From Acinetobacter pecorum (GTDB taxonomy: Bacteria; Pseudomonadota; Gammaproteobacteria; Pseudomonadales; Moraxellaceae): a stretch of 64,000 nt of DNA. The stretch lies in assembly GCF_014837015.1 (NCBI RefSeq), contig NZ_JACSPT010000005.1, positions 122,930 through 186,929 on the forward strand, written 5' to 3'. Both the position numbers and the translations under genes were made by a program. This document shows, piece by piece, positions 25,915 through 35,929 of this stretch. Positions within the stretch are counted from its first letter, which is position 1. Each line of letters starts with the position of its first letter. A model generated the notes under the pieces. It did not search any database. It was not told the origin of the DNA and saw nothing but the letters and a program-made list of their open reading frames with translations.

Positions 25915-26370
25915 TTATAGGATAGGAATAAAGCTTTTTATCTGTGTGGATAAACCAGGTGCAATCACTGCCTGATCATACATACGCGCCTCTGCCAAGG
26001 CATAGGGATGAAAAGAGTCAGCCAGCAGAATGGACGACATATGGGCCACAACGTTCATATGGCATACCACTACAATCGACTCATACGGAAGTTGCGACAG
26101 CCATTCTACTGCAACTCTGGCATCATCATCGGGTTTAATTGTATTGCAGATCACTACCGGCACATCTTTAAAATACTGCTGCAAATGTGCCAGAGTTTCC
26201 TGGGCACGCAATAAAGGACTGACCACAAATACATCGGGCCTAATCTGCTCCTTTAAGAACTGTGCAGTTTGCTCAGCCTGCTGATGACCACGCTCCGTCA
26301 GCGGACGTTTAGTGTCATTACCATTCACCGGGGGGGGTGCCTCGCCATGTCTAACTAAAGTCAGTTGCAT
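25915..26370 (-). CDS. sixA: SixA-type phosphohistidine phosphatase
   Basis: 151 residues, the small single-domain size of SixA. The histidine phosphatase signature LVRHGEA opens the protein with the nucleophile His8; the second arginine region VSPLLRAQETL and the second catalytic histidine in VVVCHMN complete the site. SixA in E. coli removes phosphate from the histidine of the nitrogen-related PTS protein NPr. The partner here cannot be seen. Located between gpsA and gspL in a minus-strand run. Confidence 0.9.
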   Translation of the reverse strand: MQLTLVRHGEAPPPVNGNDTKRPLTERGHQQAEQTAQFLKEQIRPDVFVVSPLLRAQETLAHLQQYFKDVPVVICNTIKPDDDARVAVEWLSQLPYESIVVVCHMNVVAHMSSILLADSFHPYALAEARMYDQAVIAPGLSTQIKSFIPIL

Positions 26371-26446
26371 TTCATTTCCTTATATTCGTATGCCTGCATG
26401 ATATACAGCGGATATGACATTTCGCAGACAGTCCTTGTGTTATAGA

Positions 26447-27520
26447 TCAGACTTGATGATGTGGCAAGACAAATTCGACATCACTGCGATGACCGTTTTT
26501 CATCAGAGACAAGGCAATATTGAGCGGCGGTGCACCTTCGAAAATCACATCATACAAGGCAGAAGTAATAGGCATGTACACACCCAGATCTTCAGAACGC
26601 GCCTTGACTTGTACAATGGTATTGATTCCTTCGGCAGTTTGGCCTAATTCAGTTGTTGCCTGCTCCAGAGTCTTGCCTTTGCCAAGTGCATAACCCACCT
26701 GATAATTACGGCTAAGCGGGCTGTTACACGTTGCAAATAAATCACCCACACCGGAAAGTCCAAGGAATGTCAGCGGATTGGCACCGAGTCTTACCGCAAA
26801 ACGGCTCATTTCAGCCAAAGCACGGGTCAGGATCATGCTCTTGGTATTTTCACCCACGTTATACGCTGCCGCCATACCCATCGCTACTGCATAGATATTT
26901 TTTAATGCGCCGCCAAGTTCCACCCCATGCACATCATCACTGGCAAACACACGGAACAATGCACTATGCAGGGCTTGCTGTACTGCATAGCGTACCAGTT
27001 CAGAATGACTGGCAATCACGGTTCCTGCCGGCTGACCTGCTACGATTTCTTTTGCCAGATTAGGTCCCGATAACACCCCATAAGGCACCTCCGGCAATTC
27101 CTCACGAATAATATCACTCATAAAGCTGAAGGTCAGTGCTTCAATCCCTTTGGTCAGGGAGATTACTGCCTGCGAGGTAATAAAAGGTTTAATTTGCTGC
27201 AGGACTTCCCGGAAAGAATGACTTGGAATCGCCACTAAAATAATATCGCGATTGCGTACTGCCTGTTCCAGATCTGAAACCGCCAGCAGATCTTTTTCCA
27301 ACTGAAAATCTGGCAAATAGCGTTTATTGATATGGGTCGCATTAATATCCGCCGCGGCTGCTTCATCACGAATCCAGATCATGGTATTACAGCCATTACG
27401 CACTGCAGTATTGGCCATTGCCGTACCAAAACTCCCCCCGCCCAATACCGTTACTCTTAAAGCTGTCTTATGATTAACCGCAACCGGTTCTACCAGTTCT
27501 GAAAAATTTAATTCTGACAT
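26447..27520 (-). CDS. gpsA: NAD(P)-dependent glycerol-3-phosphate dehydrogenase
   Basis: 357 residues. It reduces dihydroxyacetone phosphate to sn-glycerol 3-phosphate for phospholipid synthesis. The dinucleotide motif GGGSFGTAMA starts at residue 27, unusually far in because of an N-terminal extension of about 20 residues (MSELNFSELVEPVAVNHKTA). The family motifs VSLTKGIE, LSGPNLAKEI with the catalytic-lysine region GALKNIYAVAMGMA and GLSGVGDLFATC are all present. It begins 33 bp after the nitroreductase gene. Confidence 0.96.
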   Translation of the reverse strand: MSELNFSELVEPVAVNHKTALRVTVLGGGSFGTAMANTAVRNGCNTMIWIRDEAAAADINATHINKRYLPDFQLEKDLLAVSDLEQAVRNRDIILVAIPSHSFREVLQQIKPFITSQAVISLTKGIEALTFSFMSDIIREELPEVPYGVLSGPNLAKEIVAGQPAGTVIASHSELVRYAVQQALHSALFRVFASDDVHGVELGGALKNIYAVAMGMAAAYNVGENTKSMILTRALAEMSRFAVRLGANPLTFLGLSGVGDLFATCNSPLSRNYQVGYALGKGKTLEQATTELGQTAEGINTIVQVKARSEDLGVYMPITSALYDVIFEGAPPLNIALSLMKNGHRSDVEFVLPHHQV

Positions 27521-27553
27521 CTTATTTTTTAATATCCTGTTATGCCCTACAAA

Positions 27554-28135
27554 CTAGTTGTTCTGATTCCAGTAACTTACAAAATCACTGGTTTGAATCT
27601 CTGCACGCGGGGGAATGGCCTTTGCTGCAGTACCAATATAAATAATACCCGATACCAGATCATCGTTTGAGATTCCCAATGCCTGCTTAAACAGACCAGA
27701 TTCGACTACAGCACCGCTACGCCACATGGTTGAGAAACCCTGCACCTGAAGTGACAGCAGAAAATTCTGAATGGCTGCGCCCGAACTGAGAATTTGTTCA
27801 AAATAGGGAACTTTAGGATGATCCTGCAATCGGGTTAAAGCAAGTACTAACAAAGGAGCGCGAAACGGGTGATTCTTGACCCGCTCAATCTGCGCTGTTT
27901 CAGTTTCACCCAAATCGATGAGCGCCTGCGACAGCAATTCTCCAAAGGCTTCACGTTGATCATCAGGAATCACGACAAATGTGGTAGGCTTGAGTCGATG
28001 ATGATCGGGTGCAGTTAATGCTGCCTGAAAGGCTTTTTCCAGCTGTTCTGCATTGGGTGCCGGTGCCAGCAGATGACCAATCGATTGCCGTTGGTGAATA
28101 TTTTGATGAACGATATCAATCGCAGATTCTGTCAT
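27554..28135 (-). CDS. Nitroreductase family protein (YdjA-like)
   Basis: 193 residues, close to the size of the compact YdjA subgroup of FMN-dependent nitroreductases. The RQSIGHLLAPAPNAEQLEKAFQAALTAPDH segment is the FMN-phosphate region, in two parts here (HQRQSIG and APNAEQLEK); GAAIQNFLLSLQVQGFSTMWRSG is the conserved core helix and loop, and IIYIGTAAK the C-terminal strand. Such enzymes use NAD(P)H to reduce nitro compounds or quinones; the true substrate is unknown. It is the first gene of the run that includes gpsA, sixA, gspL and gspM. Confidence 0.88.
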   Translation of the reverse strand: MTESAIDIVHQNIHQRQSIGHLLAPAPNAEQLEKAFQAALTAPDHHRLKPTTFVVIPDDQREAFGELLSQALIDLGETETAQIERVKNHPFRAPLLVLALTRLQDHPKVPYFEQILSSGAAIQNFLLSLQVQGFSTMWRSGAVVESGLFKQALGISNDDLVSGIIYIGTAAKAIPPRAEIQTSDFVSYWNQNN

Positions 28136-28395
28136 TACCCTGTAGATCTATACTTAAAAAACCATACTCAAGATTAGCATATTCAAAGAAAAATACGCTA
28201 GAAACTTCATAGCAATTACACAAGCTTGCAACGTCTTCAAAAATGCAGCCCCATCATTTCTCAATCGTTTACTGCTCGATATTTCACCTAAACCACATAG
28301 ATATATACTAAAAATTGCCAAACCTATACAACAGCTACAAAATCTAAGCTGCTTGCTATGTTGAAATGATTAGCATCCTATTTACTCGAGATCTC

Positions 28396-28776
28396 ATGAT
28401 GAAAAAAACAATCACTTTCAGCGGATTGGCTATTTCCGCATTACTGCTTACTGCCTGTGCATCAAACCCGACTGCCTTGGCCGTTCAAAAGGAAAATAAC
28501 CAGTATGAGGTGACCGGATTAGGTAAAAATCAACTGACCTCGAAAAACAATGCGATTACTGCGGCCAATAAAGCCTGTGGCTCCAGATCAACTCCAATTA
28601 TTATAGATGAACAGACAGCTTATAATGGCGCATTAAAAGGTGTGGTCGATGAGCAAACAGGACAAATGATTCAGGCAGCAGCTACCGTCCTTGGTAATAT
28701 CGCAGGCACCAACACCGGTTTAAACCAGAATGATGACTATCAAACCGTGCTCACATTCCGCTGTCAGGCCAAATAG
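28396..28776 (+). CDS. Small lipoprotein, uncharacterised
   Basis: About 126 residues. Signal MMKKTITFSGLAISALLLTAC has a clear lipobox (LTAC, acylated Cys21), and Ala follows the cysteine, so export to the outer membrane is expected. The mature part is mixed, with AITAANKACGSRSTP and a final FRCQAK; the two cysteines could pair. ATG 28396 and ATG 28399 are adjacent and both possible; the frame extends to 28366 but that would spoil the signal peptide. No domain recognised. Transcribed alone and closed by a strong terminator. Confidence 0.75.
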   Translation: MMKKTITFSGLAISALLLTACASNPTALAVQKENNQYEVTGLGKNQLTSKNNAITAANKACGSRSTPIIIDEQTAYNGALKGVVDEQTGQMIQAAATVLGNIAGTNTGLNQNDDYQTVLTFRCQAK

Positions 28777-28799
28777 ACTTTCCTGTGAGGCATGTAATA

Positions 28800-28825
28800 A
28801 AAAAACCGCTCTGAGAGCGGTTTTT
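28800..28825. terminator. Bidirectional terminator between lipoprotein and helicase genes
   Basis: AAAAACCGCT-CTGA-GAGCGGTTTTT near-perfect hairpin with A/T tails on both sides; it lies between two converging stop codons. Confidence 0.9.
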
Positions 28826-28840
28826 AATGGCTTGGATTAA

Positions 28841-29992
28841 TTAACAGTAACCTTCCAGACGGGTCAAAGGCAATTTTTGCCCAATGGCTTTTTCAATTTC
28901 CGGAAGATAAAACGCATCATCTTCAGACAAGAAACTGATACTTACACCTTGCGCACCGGCACGGCCTGTACGACCAATACGATGTACATAATCATCTGAC
29001 TGTTCTGGCAAAGTAAAGTTCACCACATGAGATACGTTATCTACATGGATACCACGTCCTGCCACATCCGTCGCAATCATAATATTATGCTGACCATTTT
29101 TAAATTGATCTAACATTTTCGTGCGTTTATCTTGCGCGATTTCACCAGACAACATCACCACCTTATAACCATCCCGTTTTAAATGATCATAAAGTTTACG
29201 TACCTGATCCCGACGGTTAGCGAAAATCATGACTTTCTCAATCGGTTCATCACGCAGAATTTCTTGCAATAGTTTATATTTATCTGATTTTGCCACCATA
29301 TAAACCCGTTGCTCGACATCAGCATTGGTTTTCTTTTCTGGCTCAATCTCAACCGTAACCGGTTCAAACAGCCATTGCTGCGCAAGATTTAACACATCAT
29401 AGCTAAATGTTGCAGAGAACATTAAAGTCTGACGCTGCTCTTTACGTGGCGAGAAACGTACAATCCGTTTAACCGATGGAATGAAACCCATATCCAGTAG
29501 ACGGTCTGCTTCATCAATGACTAAAAATTCAATTTGATCAAGCCAGACTTCTTTTTGCTCAATAAAGTCGATCAAACGACCTGGTGTTGCGACCAAGATA
29601 TCAACAGGTGCTTTATTCAGTTGATTTTTTTGCTTGTCAAAATCCACACCACCCAGCAAGGTCACTACATGTAAACCCGCATATTTCGCCAGGTGCTGTG
29701 CATCGCTTTCGATCTGCAATGCCAGTTCACGGGTCGGTGCCAGAATCAGGGCACGCGGCTCACCACGATAACGTTGTTCCTGAATCGGATTATTTAACAG
29801 ATCGTTCATGATACTAATTAAAAAGGCCGCAGTTTTACCTGTACCTGTCTGTGCACGGCCAATTGCATCATGTCCTGCCAGCGTGAATTTTAAAACCTTC
29901 TGCTGGATAGGCGTCATGTGGGTAAAGCCTAAAGCATCAATCGCTTTTTTTAAATCGGGATGTAAATTTAAGGTTTCAAAACCAGATGACAT
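28841..29992 (-). CDS. rhlB: DEAD-box ATP-dependent RNA helicase (RhlB-like)
   Basis: 383 residues from ATG 29992; a GTG 27 bp further out (30019) is an alternative. All nine helicase motifs can be read: Q-motif at FTHMTPIQ, Walker A AQTGTGKT (47-54), [18 protein letters not shown] (160-163), SAT, then [10 protein letters not shown] and [10 protein letters not shown]. The overall sequence and short tail fit RhlB, the RNA helicase of the degradosome, better than the longer RhlE or DbpA; assignment among paralogues is an inference. Head-to-tail with the cold-shock gene, separated by a terminator. Confidence 0.85.
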   Translation of the reverse strand: MSSGFETLNLHPDLKKAIDALGFTHMTPIQQKVLKFTLAGHDAIGRAQTGTGKTAAFLISIMNDLLNNPIQEQRYRGEPRALILAPTRELALQIESDAQHLAKYAGLHVVTLLGGVDFDKQKNQLNKAPVDILVATPGRLIDFIEQKEVWLDQIEFLVIDEADRLLDMGFIPSVKRIVRFSPRKEQRQTLMFSATFSYDVLNLAQQWLFEPVTVEIEPEKKTNADVEQRVYMVAKSDKYKLLQEILRDEPIEKVMIFANRRDQVRKLYDHLKRDGYKVVMLSGEIAQDKRTKMLDQFKNGQHNIMIATDVAGRGIHVDNVSHVVNFTLPEQSDDYVHRIGRTGRAGAQGVSISFLSEDDAFYLPEIEKAIGQKLPLTRLEGYC

Positions 29993-30042
29993 AAAGCGGT
30001 GCTCTAATTGGGTAATCACTAAGATAGAAGTAGTATAAACAA

Positions 30043-30072
30043 AAAACGCCCCAAATTATATTGGAGCGTTTT
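30043..30072 (-). terminator. Terminator after the cold-shock gene
   Basis: AAAACGC-stem pairing with GCGTTTT, extended by CCAA/TTGG, with one mismatch, followed on the minus strand by a T-run. It sits 21 bp after the stop at 30094. Confidence 0.8.
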
Positions 30073-30093
30073 CTTTTTAGCTTAATCCGAAGA

Positions 30094-30309
30094 TTAGTCT
30101 AATGGTTGAACTTCTTCAGCTTGAAAGCCTTTTTGACCTTTAACAACACTGAATTCAACACGTTGGCCGTCACGAAGTGAACGGTGACCGTCACCTTGGA
30201 TAGCACGGAAATGAACAAATACGTCATCACCGCCGTTACGTTGAATAAAGCCGAAGCCTTTAGTATCGTTAAACCACTTAACTACACCTTGTTCGCGAGC
30301 AGCTGTCAT
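30094..30309 (-). CDS. Cold-shock domain protein (CspA family)
   Basis: 71 residues forming one cold-shock domain. The RNA-binding motifs RNP1 KGFGFI (17-22) and RNP2 VFVHF (30-34) are intact, and [14 protein letters not shown] is the family signature. Such proteins bind single-stranded nucleic acid and act as RNA chaperones. GAGGATTAACTT precedes ATG 30309. The roughly 380-bp upstream gap leaves room for the long, structured 5' leader typical of cold-induced csp genes, though induction cannot be judged from sequence. Confidence 0.95.
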   Translation of the reverse strand: MTAAREQGVVKWFNDTKGFGFIQRNGGDDVFVHFRAIQGDGHRSLRDGQRVEFSVVKGQKGFQAEEVQPLD

Positions 30310-30692
30310 AAGTTAATCCTCATTGAAACTAAAAAAAGGACCACCCGGTGTTGCAAACAGCAGAGCAAACAAGTTTGAAAATATTATTTTTAAGCTTGTA
30401 ATCATTCTGTAAAACTATCAACAAAATCCCGGTTACATCCATTTATGTAATAGGGTGAAAAACAATCACTTTGTTTATTCAAAGTCCCAAATACGCAACG
30501 AGCTTAACATGGGTTTATCACAATTAATAGATTTTTTTTAGCATGTTCTGTTTGATTTAGTTATTTTTTTAATGAAAATTGTCAAAAGACTTTATAAATT
30601 CATTTACCTATTCATTGTATTTTAATTAGTTTGGTTCTGGCATCAAATTTGCTACTATTTATAGCCTTTTCTGTTGACGAAATAAAACCCTA
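30310..30692. other. Divergent intergenic region, csp leader and tusA-like promoter
   Basis: About 380 bp of AT-rich DNA between a minus-strand cold-shock gene and a plus-strand tusA-like gene. It must contain both promoters and probably a long csp leader. No gene, repeat or clear hairpin is seen. Confidence 0.6.
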
Positions 30693-30926
30693 ATGTTTGA
30701 AGATTCAGCGCATTTCAACCTTATAGATGCCATGGGAAAACCGTGCCCGATGCCATTATTAATGTTAAAGCGGGCATTAAAGGCTGGAAAGCATACAACA
30801 TTCCTGCTCAAATCATCTGATCCGCATAGTCAGATTGATATCAGCCGTTATTGCCAGTTGCATCAGCTCAAGCTTGAATTTAAAAAAATTTCCGATACAG
30901 AGTTTCACTACTTGATTGAATCTTAA
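30693..30926 (+). CDS. TusA-like sulfur-carrier protein
   Basis: 77 residues of the TusA/YedF/SirA fold, with the hallmark CPMPLL at 18-23 containing the sulfur-accepting Cys18 and an upstream DAMG. TusA receives persulfide sulfur from cysteine desulfurase and feeds tRNA thiolation; paralogues serve other sulfur transfer roles. The second half (SRYCQLHQLKLEFKK) fits the fold. It is 138 bp upstream of rpoH and transcribed in the same direction. Confidence 0.88.
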   Translation: MFEDSAHFNLIDAMGKPCPMPLLMLKRALKAGKHTTFLLKSSDPHSQIDISRYCQLHQLKLEFKKISDTEFHYLIES

Positions 30927-31063
30927 AAATTTTCAATTAAACTGTTGGTCTCTGCTTCCGTATACTTATTTACATTTCTCTACCCAAATATCCATTATTT
31001 GAGGAGAGATTGGATTAAGATAAAACCTAGTTTAGGGTTATCCCCGCACTTCAAGGAGAACAC

Positions 31064-31933
31064 ATGAGTGACAGCCGCAATCAGTTGATGCCCCTGTCAT
31101 TATCGGCGCCAGGTGTCAACCTCGGTGCTTATATCAGCACTGTCAATCAGATTCCGATTTTAACAGCCGAACAAGAAAAAGAGTTGGCTGAACGCTATTA
31201 CTATGACCAAGATTTAGACGCAGCGAAAATGCTGGTCATGTCGCACTTGCGTTTTGTGGTGCATATCGCACGTAGTTACGCAGGTTACGGTTTGCCACAA
31301 GGCGACCTGATCCAGGAAGGTAACCTGGGTCTAATGAAAGCTGTGAAACGTTTTGACCCGAATATGGGCGTACGTCTAGTATCATTTGCCGTGCACTGGA
31401 TCAAGGCAGAAATTCATGAATACGTGATCCGTAACTGGCGTATTGTAAAAATCGCCACTACTAAAGCACAGCGCAAACTGTTTTTTAATCTGCGTAGCCT
31501 GAAAAAATCATCGAAAAAGTTGACGCTCGAAGAAGCCCAGTCAATTGCGAATGACTTAAATGTTACTCCAGAACAAGTACTGGAAATGGAAGGCCGTCTG
31601 ACAGCATATGATGCTGCTTTTGATGCATCAAGTGATGACGACGATGAAGGTTCCACCCATGTAGCACCAGCGTTGTATCTTGAAGACAACCGCTATGATC
31701 CGGCTCGTCTGATTGAAAATGAAGACTATGAAGAACAAAGTACTTCTGCCCTGCACGAAGCCATGGACCAGCTGGATGATCGTTCACGGAATATTCTGCA
31801 ACGCCGTTGGTTAGACGACGAGAAATCGACCCTGCATGAGCTTGCAGCCGAATATAATGTTTCTGCGGAACGTATTCGTCAGCTGGAAAAAAATGCCATG
31901 GAAAAAATTAAAGTAGCAATGTCATCCAATTAA
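31064..31933 (+). CDS. rpoH: RNA polymerase heat-shock sigma factor (sigma-32)
   Basis: 289 residues, the usual size. The RpoH box QRKLFFNLR at 136-144, which distinguishes heat-shock sigma factors, is intact. Region 2 reads [33 protein letters not shown], and region 4 ends with [19 protein letters not shown], the -35-binding helix-turn-helix. It directs transcription of chaperone and protease genes; a matching promoter can be seen upstream of clpB in this same window. AAGGAG precedes ATG 31064, and a strong terminator follows. Confidence 0.97.
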   Translation: MSDSRNQLMPLSLSAPGVNLGAYISTVNQIPILTAEQEKELAERYYYDQDLDAAKMLVMSHLRFVVHIARSYAGYGLPQGDLIQEGNLGLMKAVKRFDPNMGVRLVSFAVHWIKAEIHEYVIRNWRIVKIATTKAQRKLFFNLRSLKKSSKKLTLEEAQSIANDLNVTPEQVLEMEGRLTAYDAAFDASSDDDDEGSTHVAPALYLEDNRYDPARLIENEDYEEQSTSALHEAMDQLDDRSRNILQRRWLDDEKSTLHELAAEYNVSAERIRQLEKNAMEKIKVAMSSN

Positions 31934-31962
31934 CACCAAATTCTGTTACTGATTTATTTTTA

Positions 31963-31990
31963 AAAAGCCTTCCTTCAGGAAGGCTTTTTT
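31963..31990 (+). terminator. Terminator of rpoH
   Basis: AAAAGCCTTCC/GGAAGGCTTTT hairpin with a TTCA loop and T-run, 29 bp after the stop. Confidence 0.92.
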
Positions 31991-32052
31991 ATGTCCGCAT
32001 TTTGAATTTATGCTAAGGTTAAGTGCAAACTTTATCAGGAAGATCAATTCAA

Positions 32053-32418
32053 ATGTGGATTGCGATTTCAGCACTCAATCTGGCCCTGGCAGTCATGCTC
32101 GGTGCTTTTGGTGCACATGGTTTAAAAGCACGTGCAACTGAGGTACAGCTCGGCTGGTGGCAAACGGCAACAGATTATTTTTTCTATCATGCCTTAGGAC
32201 TACTGATTCTTTCTCTGCTCGCGAAAGTCATTCCTGCACTACCGATTCAGTGGAGCTTCGGACTGATTCAGGTTGGTATTTTACTGTTTTCTGGCTCACT
32301 GTATATCATGGCCTTAGGATTACCCCGCGGTTTAGGGGTGATTACACCTATTGGCGGTGCTTTAATGATTGCCGGATGGTTAATTCTGGCCTGGAATGCT
32401 TTAAAATACGCCAGATAA
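32053..32418 (+). CDS. DUF423 family membrane protein
   Basis: 121 residues from ATG 32053, with AGGAAG about 11 bp upstream; a frame start at 32023 would put residues before the first helix. Four hydrophobic segments are visible. The family signature LGAFGAHGLK and WWQTATDYFFYHALGLL is that of DUF423/YwdK-type small inner-membrane proteins of unknown function. It precedes thiS by 35 bp and is likely in the same transcript, though no link with thiamine is known. Confidence 0.88.
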   Translation: MWIAISALNLALAVMLGAFGAHGLKARATEVQLGWWQTATDYFFYHALGLLILSLLAKVIPALPIQWSFGLIQVGILLFSGSLYIMALGLPRGLGVITPIGGALMIAGWLILAWNALKYAR

Positions 32419-32453
32419 GTCTGAACAACACTTAATCATGGAGGGTTGCTAGA

Positions 32454-32651
32454 ATGGTGATTTACATCAATGGCGAACAACAGGAAACTCACTGCAAGAA
32501 TCTGCTGGAACTGATTCAGAGTATGGCGCTTGAGGGTAAGCGTTTTGCAGTTGAAATCAACGAAATGATTATTCCTAAAAGCAGATTGGGCGATACGCCG
32601 ATTTGCGATACAGACAAAATCGAAATTATTCACGCAGTCGGTGGCGGCTAA
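32454..32651 (+). CDS. thiS: Thiamine biosynthesis sulfur-carrier protein ThiS
   Basis: 65 residues of the ubiquitin-like ThiS fold. The C-terminus is AVGGG, the diglycine tail that ThiF adenylates and that then carries the thiocarboxylate for thiazole formation. GGAGGG precedes ATG 32454. It is followed immediately by thiG. ThiF is not in this window. No THI-box riboswitch could be recognised upstream, so control must be elsewhere or absent. Confidence 0.93.
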   Translation: MVIYINGEQQETHCKNLLELIQSMALEGKRFAVEINEMIIPKSRLGDTPICDTDKIEIIHAVGGG

Positions 32652-32665
32652 TACTCGGGACAATT

Positions 32666-33448
32666 ATGCAAGATTTATTACAGATTGGTTCACGCCAATT
32701 CCAGTCACGCCTTTTGGTAGGCACAGGCAAATACAAAGATTTAAATGAAACCCAGCAGGCCATTGAAACCAGTGGTGCAGAGATTGTCACTGTCGCTATT
32801 CGCCGGGTCAATATTGGCCAAGATCCTGACCAGCCGAATCTGCTATCAGTGATTTCTCCGGAAAAATATACCATTTTGCCGAATACTGCAGGTTGCTTCG
32901 ATGCCAATAGTGCCGTCCGCACCTGTATGCTGGCGCGTGAGCTGCTCGATGGCCATAATCTGGTCAAACTGGAAGTATTGGGTGATGAAAAAACACTTTA
33001 TCCAAACGTGACCGAAACACTAAAAGCTGCTCGCACCTTGATTGACGATGGTTTTGAGATCATGGTTTATACCTCGGATGATCCGATCGTGGCGCAAGAG
33101 CTAGAAAGCATGGGCTGTGTCGCGATTATGCCACTGGGTAGCCTGATTGGTTCAGGTCTTGGTATTCTAAATCCACACACCCTGTCAATCATCAAGGAAA
33201 ATGCCAAAGTGCCGGTTCTGGTCGATGCCGGTGTCGGTACAGCAAGTGATGCCGCGATTGCAATGGAACTGGGTTGTGATGGTGTACTCATGAATACAGC
33301 GATTGCAGCTGCACAAAATCCGGTATTGATGGCATCTGCGATGAAAAAAGCCGTTGAAGCAGGCCGAGAAGCTTTTCTTGCAGGCCGTATGCCACGTAAA
33401 CGTATGGCCAATGCCAGCTCGCCGGAAACCGGCTATTTCTTTAAATAA
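32666..33448 (+). CDS. thiG: Thiazole synthase
   Basis: 260 residues from ATG 32666 (the frame is open to 32603, overlapping thiS, but [21 protein letters not shown] is the family start in two parts: [12 protein letters not shown] and [10 protein letters not shown]). ThiG condenses deoxyxylulose 5-phosphate, dehydroglycine and ThiS thiocarboxylate into the thiazole phosphate. The Schiff-base lysine is Lys101 in [11 protein letters not shown]-barrel phosphate loops PLGSLIGSG and [14 protein letters not shown] are present. The gene starts 14 bp after thiS and ends at a terminator. Confidence 0.97.
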   Translation: MQDLLQIGSRQFQSRLLVGTGKYKDLNETQQAIETSGAEIVTVAIRRVNIGQDPDQPNLLSVISPEKYTILPNTAGCFDANSAVRTCMLARELLDGHNLVKLEVLGDEKTLYPNVTETLKAARTLIDDGFEIMVYTSDDPIVAQELESMGCVAIMPLGSLIGSGLGILNPHTLSIIKENAKVPVLVDAGVGTASDAAIAMELGCDGVLMNTAIAAAQNPVLMASAMKKAVEAGREAFLAGRMPRKRMANASSPETGYFFK

Positions 33449-33462
33449 ATTTTCATAAACAA

Positions 33463-33491
33463 AAATAAAGGACTCGATTGAGTCCTTTATT
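33463..33491. terminator. Terminator between thiG and the GST gene
   Basis: AAATAAAGGACT/AGTCCTTTATTT hairpin, 12-bp stem with A and T tails, so it can serve both converging genes. Confidence 0.93.
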
Positions 33492-33503
33492 TTTTTCCAG
33501 TAA

Positions 33504-34115
33504 TTAAGGAATCAGACCTTCATCACGCATGGCAATCTGTACAGACTGGCGTTCAGCCACTTTATTACGGATATGAATAATATTTTTATATGGACTCAGA
33601 TCATGCTCAATCTGGTTCGACCAGTTGGTCAAGACAAACAGATAAGCATCCGCAGGACCAAAGTTATCATCCACCAGATAATCATTTTCCGATTCACCAA
33701 TCGCTTTATCGATATAACTCAATAGACGATCAATCTCCGTATAGGCTTTTTTCTTTTCATCCTCAGATAACTTGTCACCAAAGAACACCGCATAGGCATC
33801 ATGCAATTCCGAATTCAGATAACCTAACCATTCCAGCACTTTGGCACGTCCCATGCCCGATGGTGGAATCAGATCTTGTTTTGGATCGTGTTGAGCAAGA
33901 AACGGTAGAATTGCAACATTTTCTGTCAGGATCAGACCAGGGTTAATTTCTAACGCTGGTACATAACCTTTAGGATTAACTTCGTAATAATCCGTACCTT
34001 TTTCTGTTTTATGTGTTTTTAAATCAACACGTTCCAAATCAAAATCGACATTAATTTCATTTAAAATAATATGAGCTGCCAGTGAGCATGCCCCTGGCGA
34101 ATAGTAAAGCTTCAT
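33504..34115 (-). CDS. Glutathione S-transferase (beta-class-like)
   Basis: 203 residues. The thioredoxin-like N-domain opens with MKLYYSPGACSLAAHI; Cys10 in SPGACSLA is the residue that beta-class bacterial GSTs use to contact glutathione. The GYVPALE cis-proline loop and the LTENVAILPFLA segment (glutathione-binding ENxAI) follow. The C-domain is all helical with an NFGPADAYLFVLTNW motif typical of GST helix 6. It would conjugate glutathione to electrophiles in the cytosol. Confidence 0.92.
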   Translation of the reverse strand: MKLYYSPGACSLAAHIILNEINVDFDLERVDLKTHKTEKGTDYYEVNPKGYVPALEINPGLILTENVAILPFLAQHDPKQDLIPPSGMGRAKVLEWLGYLNSELHDAYAVFFGDKLSEDEKKKAYTEIDRLLSYIDKAIGESENDYLVDDNFGPADAYLFVLTNWSNQIEHDLSPYKNIIHIRNKVAERQSVQIAMRDEGLIP

Positions 34116-34332
34116 TTCTGATCCTTGTTATACACTTCTCAATGTTTTAAATCGCTTCTAACAAACTTTCAAGTGATCAAACCTGTAAATTGCAAAAAAG
34201 CCTAACTGTCATTTGAGGACAGTTACTCATTCAATATTCAGGATATTCCGGGCTTTTGCAAGTCAATCTTGTGTAGATTTTTATCTCTATCTGTTTAACA
34301 TACACAGGTTTTCAAAATATAGATGATATTCC

Positions 34333-35778
34333 GTGATTAGCCTGAAAAAAGAAGAATGGTTTTCCAATATCCGCACAGATGTACTGGCAGGTCTGGTGGT
34401 GGGACTTGCCCTGATTCCTGAATCAATCGCCTTCTCTGCCATTGCCGGTGTCGATCCGCAAGTCGGTTTATATGCCTCTTTCTGTATAGCGGTATCCATT
34501 GCTTTTTTTGGCGGCCGTCCTGCCATGATTTCCGCAGCTACAGGCGCAATGGCGCTTTTGATGATTACCTTGGTAAAAGAACATGGTCTGCAATATCTGC
34601 TGGCTGCCACAATTCTGACCGGCATCATTCAGGTCATTGCCGGTTATTTTAAAGTCGCTAAATTAATGCGTTTTGTATCGCAGGCGGTGGTATACGGATT
34701 TTTGAATGCCTTGGCGATCCTGATATTTGTGGCACAAATCCCGGAAATTAAGCAGATGGAGAGCACCGGTTATCTGTTTATTGCGATTGGTCTGGCAATT
34801 ATTTATCTGTTTCCTTATATCCCTAAAATTGGTAAAGCCATTCCCTCGCCTTTGATCTGTATTATCGTCTTAAGTGGGCTGGCGCTGTTGTTGGGTGCAG
34901 ATATGCGTACCGTGAGCGATCTGGGACAATTCCCGGATACCTTGCCGGTATTCCTGATTCCAGAAATTCCACTCAATCTGGAAACCTTGCAAATTATCCT
35001 ACCTTATTCCTTTACCTTGGCGACTGTCGGTTTGCTGGAAAGCATGATGACGACTACGGTCATTGATGAAGTGACCGGAACTGAAGGTGACCGTCATCAA
35101 GAATGTCGTGGTCAGGGTATGGCCAATATTGTCAGCGGCTTTATGGGCGGGATGGCCGGTTGTGCCATGATCGGTCAGTCAATTATCAATGTGTCTTCAG
35201 GGGCACGTACCCGTTTATCGACTCTGGTAGCTGGTGTGTTTCTGCTCTGTCTCGTGGTTTTTTTGAAAGACTGGCTGGCTTATATCCCAATGGCAGCACT
35301 GGTTGCGATCATGATTATGGTGGCATTTACCACCTTTCAATGGGGAGCAGTCAAGCAATTCAGCAAACATCCGCTAGAATTCAATACCGTGATGATTGCC
35401 GTGATTATTGTCGTGCTTGCCACTCATAATCTGGCGCTTGGTGTATTTGTCGGCGTATTGCTCTCTGCCCTGTTCTTTATTAATAAACTGGAAAGAACCG
35501 TACATGTCTATACGCATTTAAATGCAGCCAATTCACGTAGCTATGTTATTTCTGGACAAATTTTCTTTAGCAGTACAGAAAAATTCTATCAGTTCTTTGA
35601 TTTTAAAGAAAAGCTTGAGCATGTGGAACTGGATCTGACCCATGCGCATGTCTGGGACGTGACTTCGGTCAATATGCTGAATAACGTGATTCAGAAGTTT
35701 AAAGCCCAAGGTATAGATGTAAGGGTAATCGGTTTAAATGAAGCCAGCAGTACACTGATTGACCGTTTTAGTAGATGA
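34333..35778 (+). CDS. SulP-family anion transporter with STAS domain
   Basis: 481 residues starting at GTG 34333, the only start that matches the family beginning. About 10-12 membrane segments fill residues 12-385, with the SulP signature regions [19 protein letters not shown] (first helix) and [18 protein letters not shown] (conserved glycine-rich loop). A C-terminal STAS domain (about 395-481) has the [19 protein letters not shown] core. Members carry sulfate, bicarbonate or dicarboxylates by proton or sodium coupling; sequence alone does not settle which. Divergent from the GST gene. Confidence 0.9.
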   Translation: MISLKKEEWFSNIRTDVLAGLVVGLALIPESIAFSAIAGVDPQVGLYASFCIAVSIAFFGGRPAMISAATGAMALLMITLVKEHGLQYLLAATILTGIIQVIAGYFKVAKLMRFVSQAVVYGFLNALAILIFVAQIPEIKQMESTGYLFIAIGLAIIYLFPYIPKIGKAIPSPLICIIVLSGLALLLGADMRTVSDLGQFPDTLPVFLIPEIPLNLETLQIILPYSFTLATVGLLESMMTTTVIDEVTGTEGDRHQECRGQGMANIVSGFMGGMAGCAMIGQSIINVSSGARTRLSTLVAGVFLLCLVVFLKDWLAYIPMAALVAIMIMVAFTTFQWGAVKQFSKHPLEFNTVMIAVIIVVLATHNLALGVFVGVLLSALFFINKLERTVHVYTHLNAANSRSYVISGQIFFSSTEKFYQFFDFKEKLEHVELDLTHAHVWDVTSVNMLNNVIQKFKAQGIDVRVIGLNEASSTLIDRFSR

Positions 35779-35929
35779 TGAATGATGATTAATAAAAGAG
35801 CCTCGATTGGCTCTTTTACTTTATCTGGAAGATCTTGCCGATTTTTATGGAGAAATACCGAGAAAAGTTTGACTTGCTCGGCTCAGGACTTAAAATACCG
35901 CATTCTGAATTTTTAGATTTGCCAAAGTT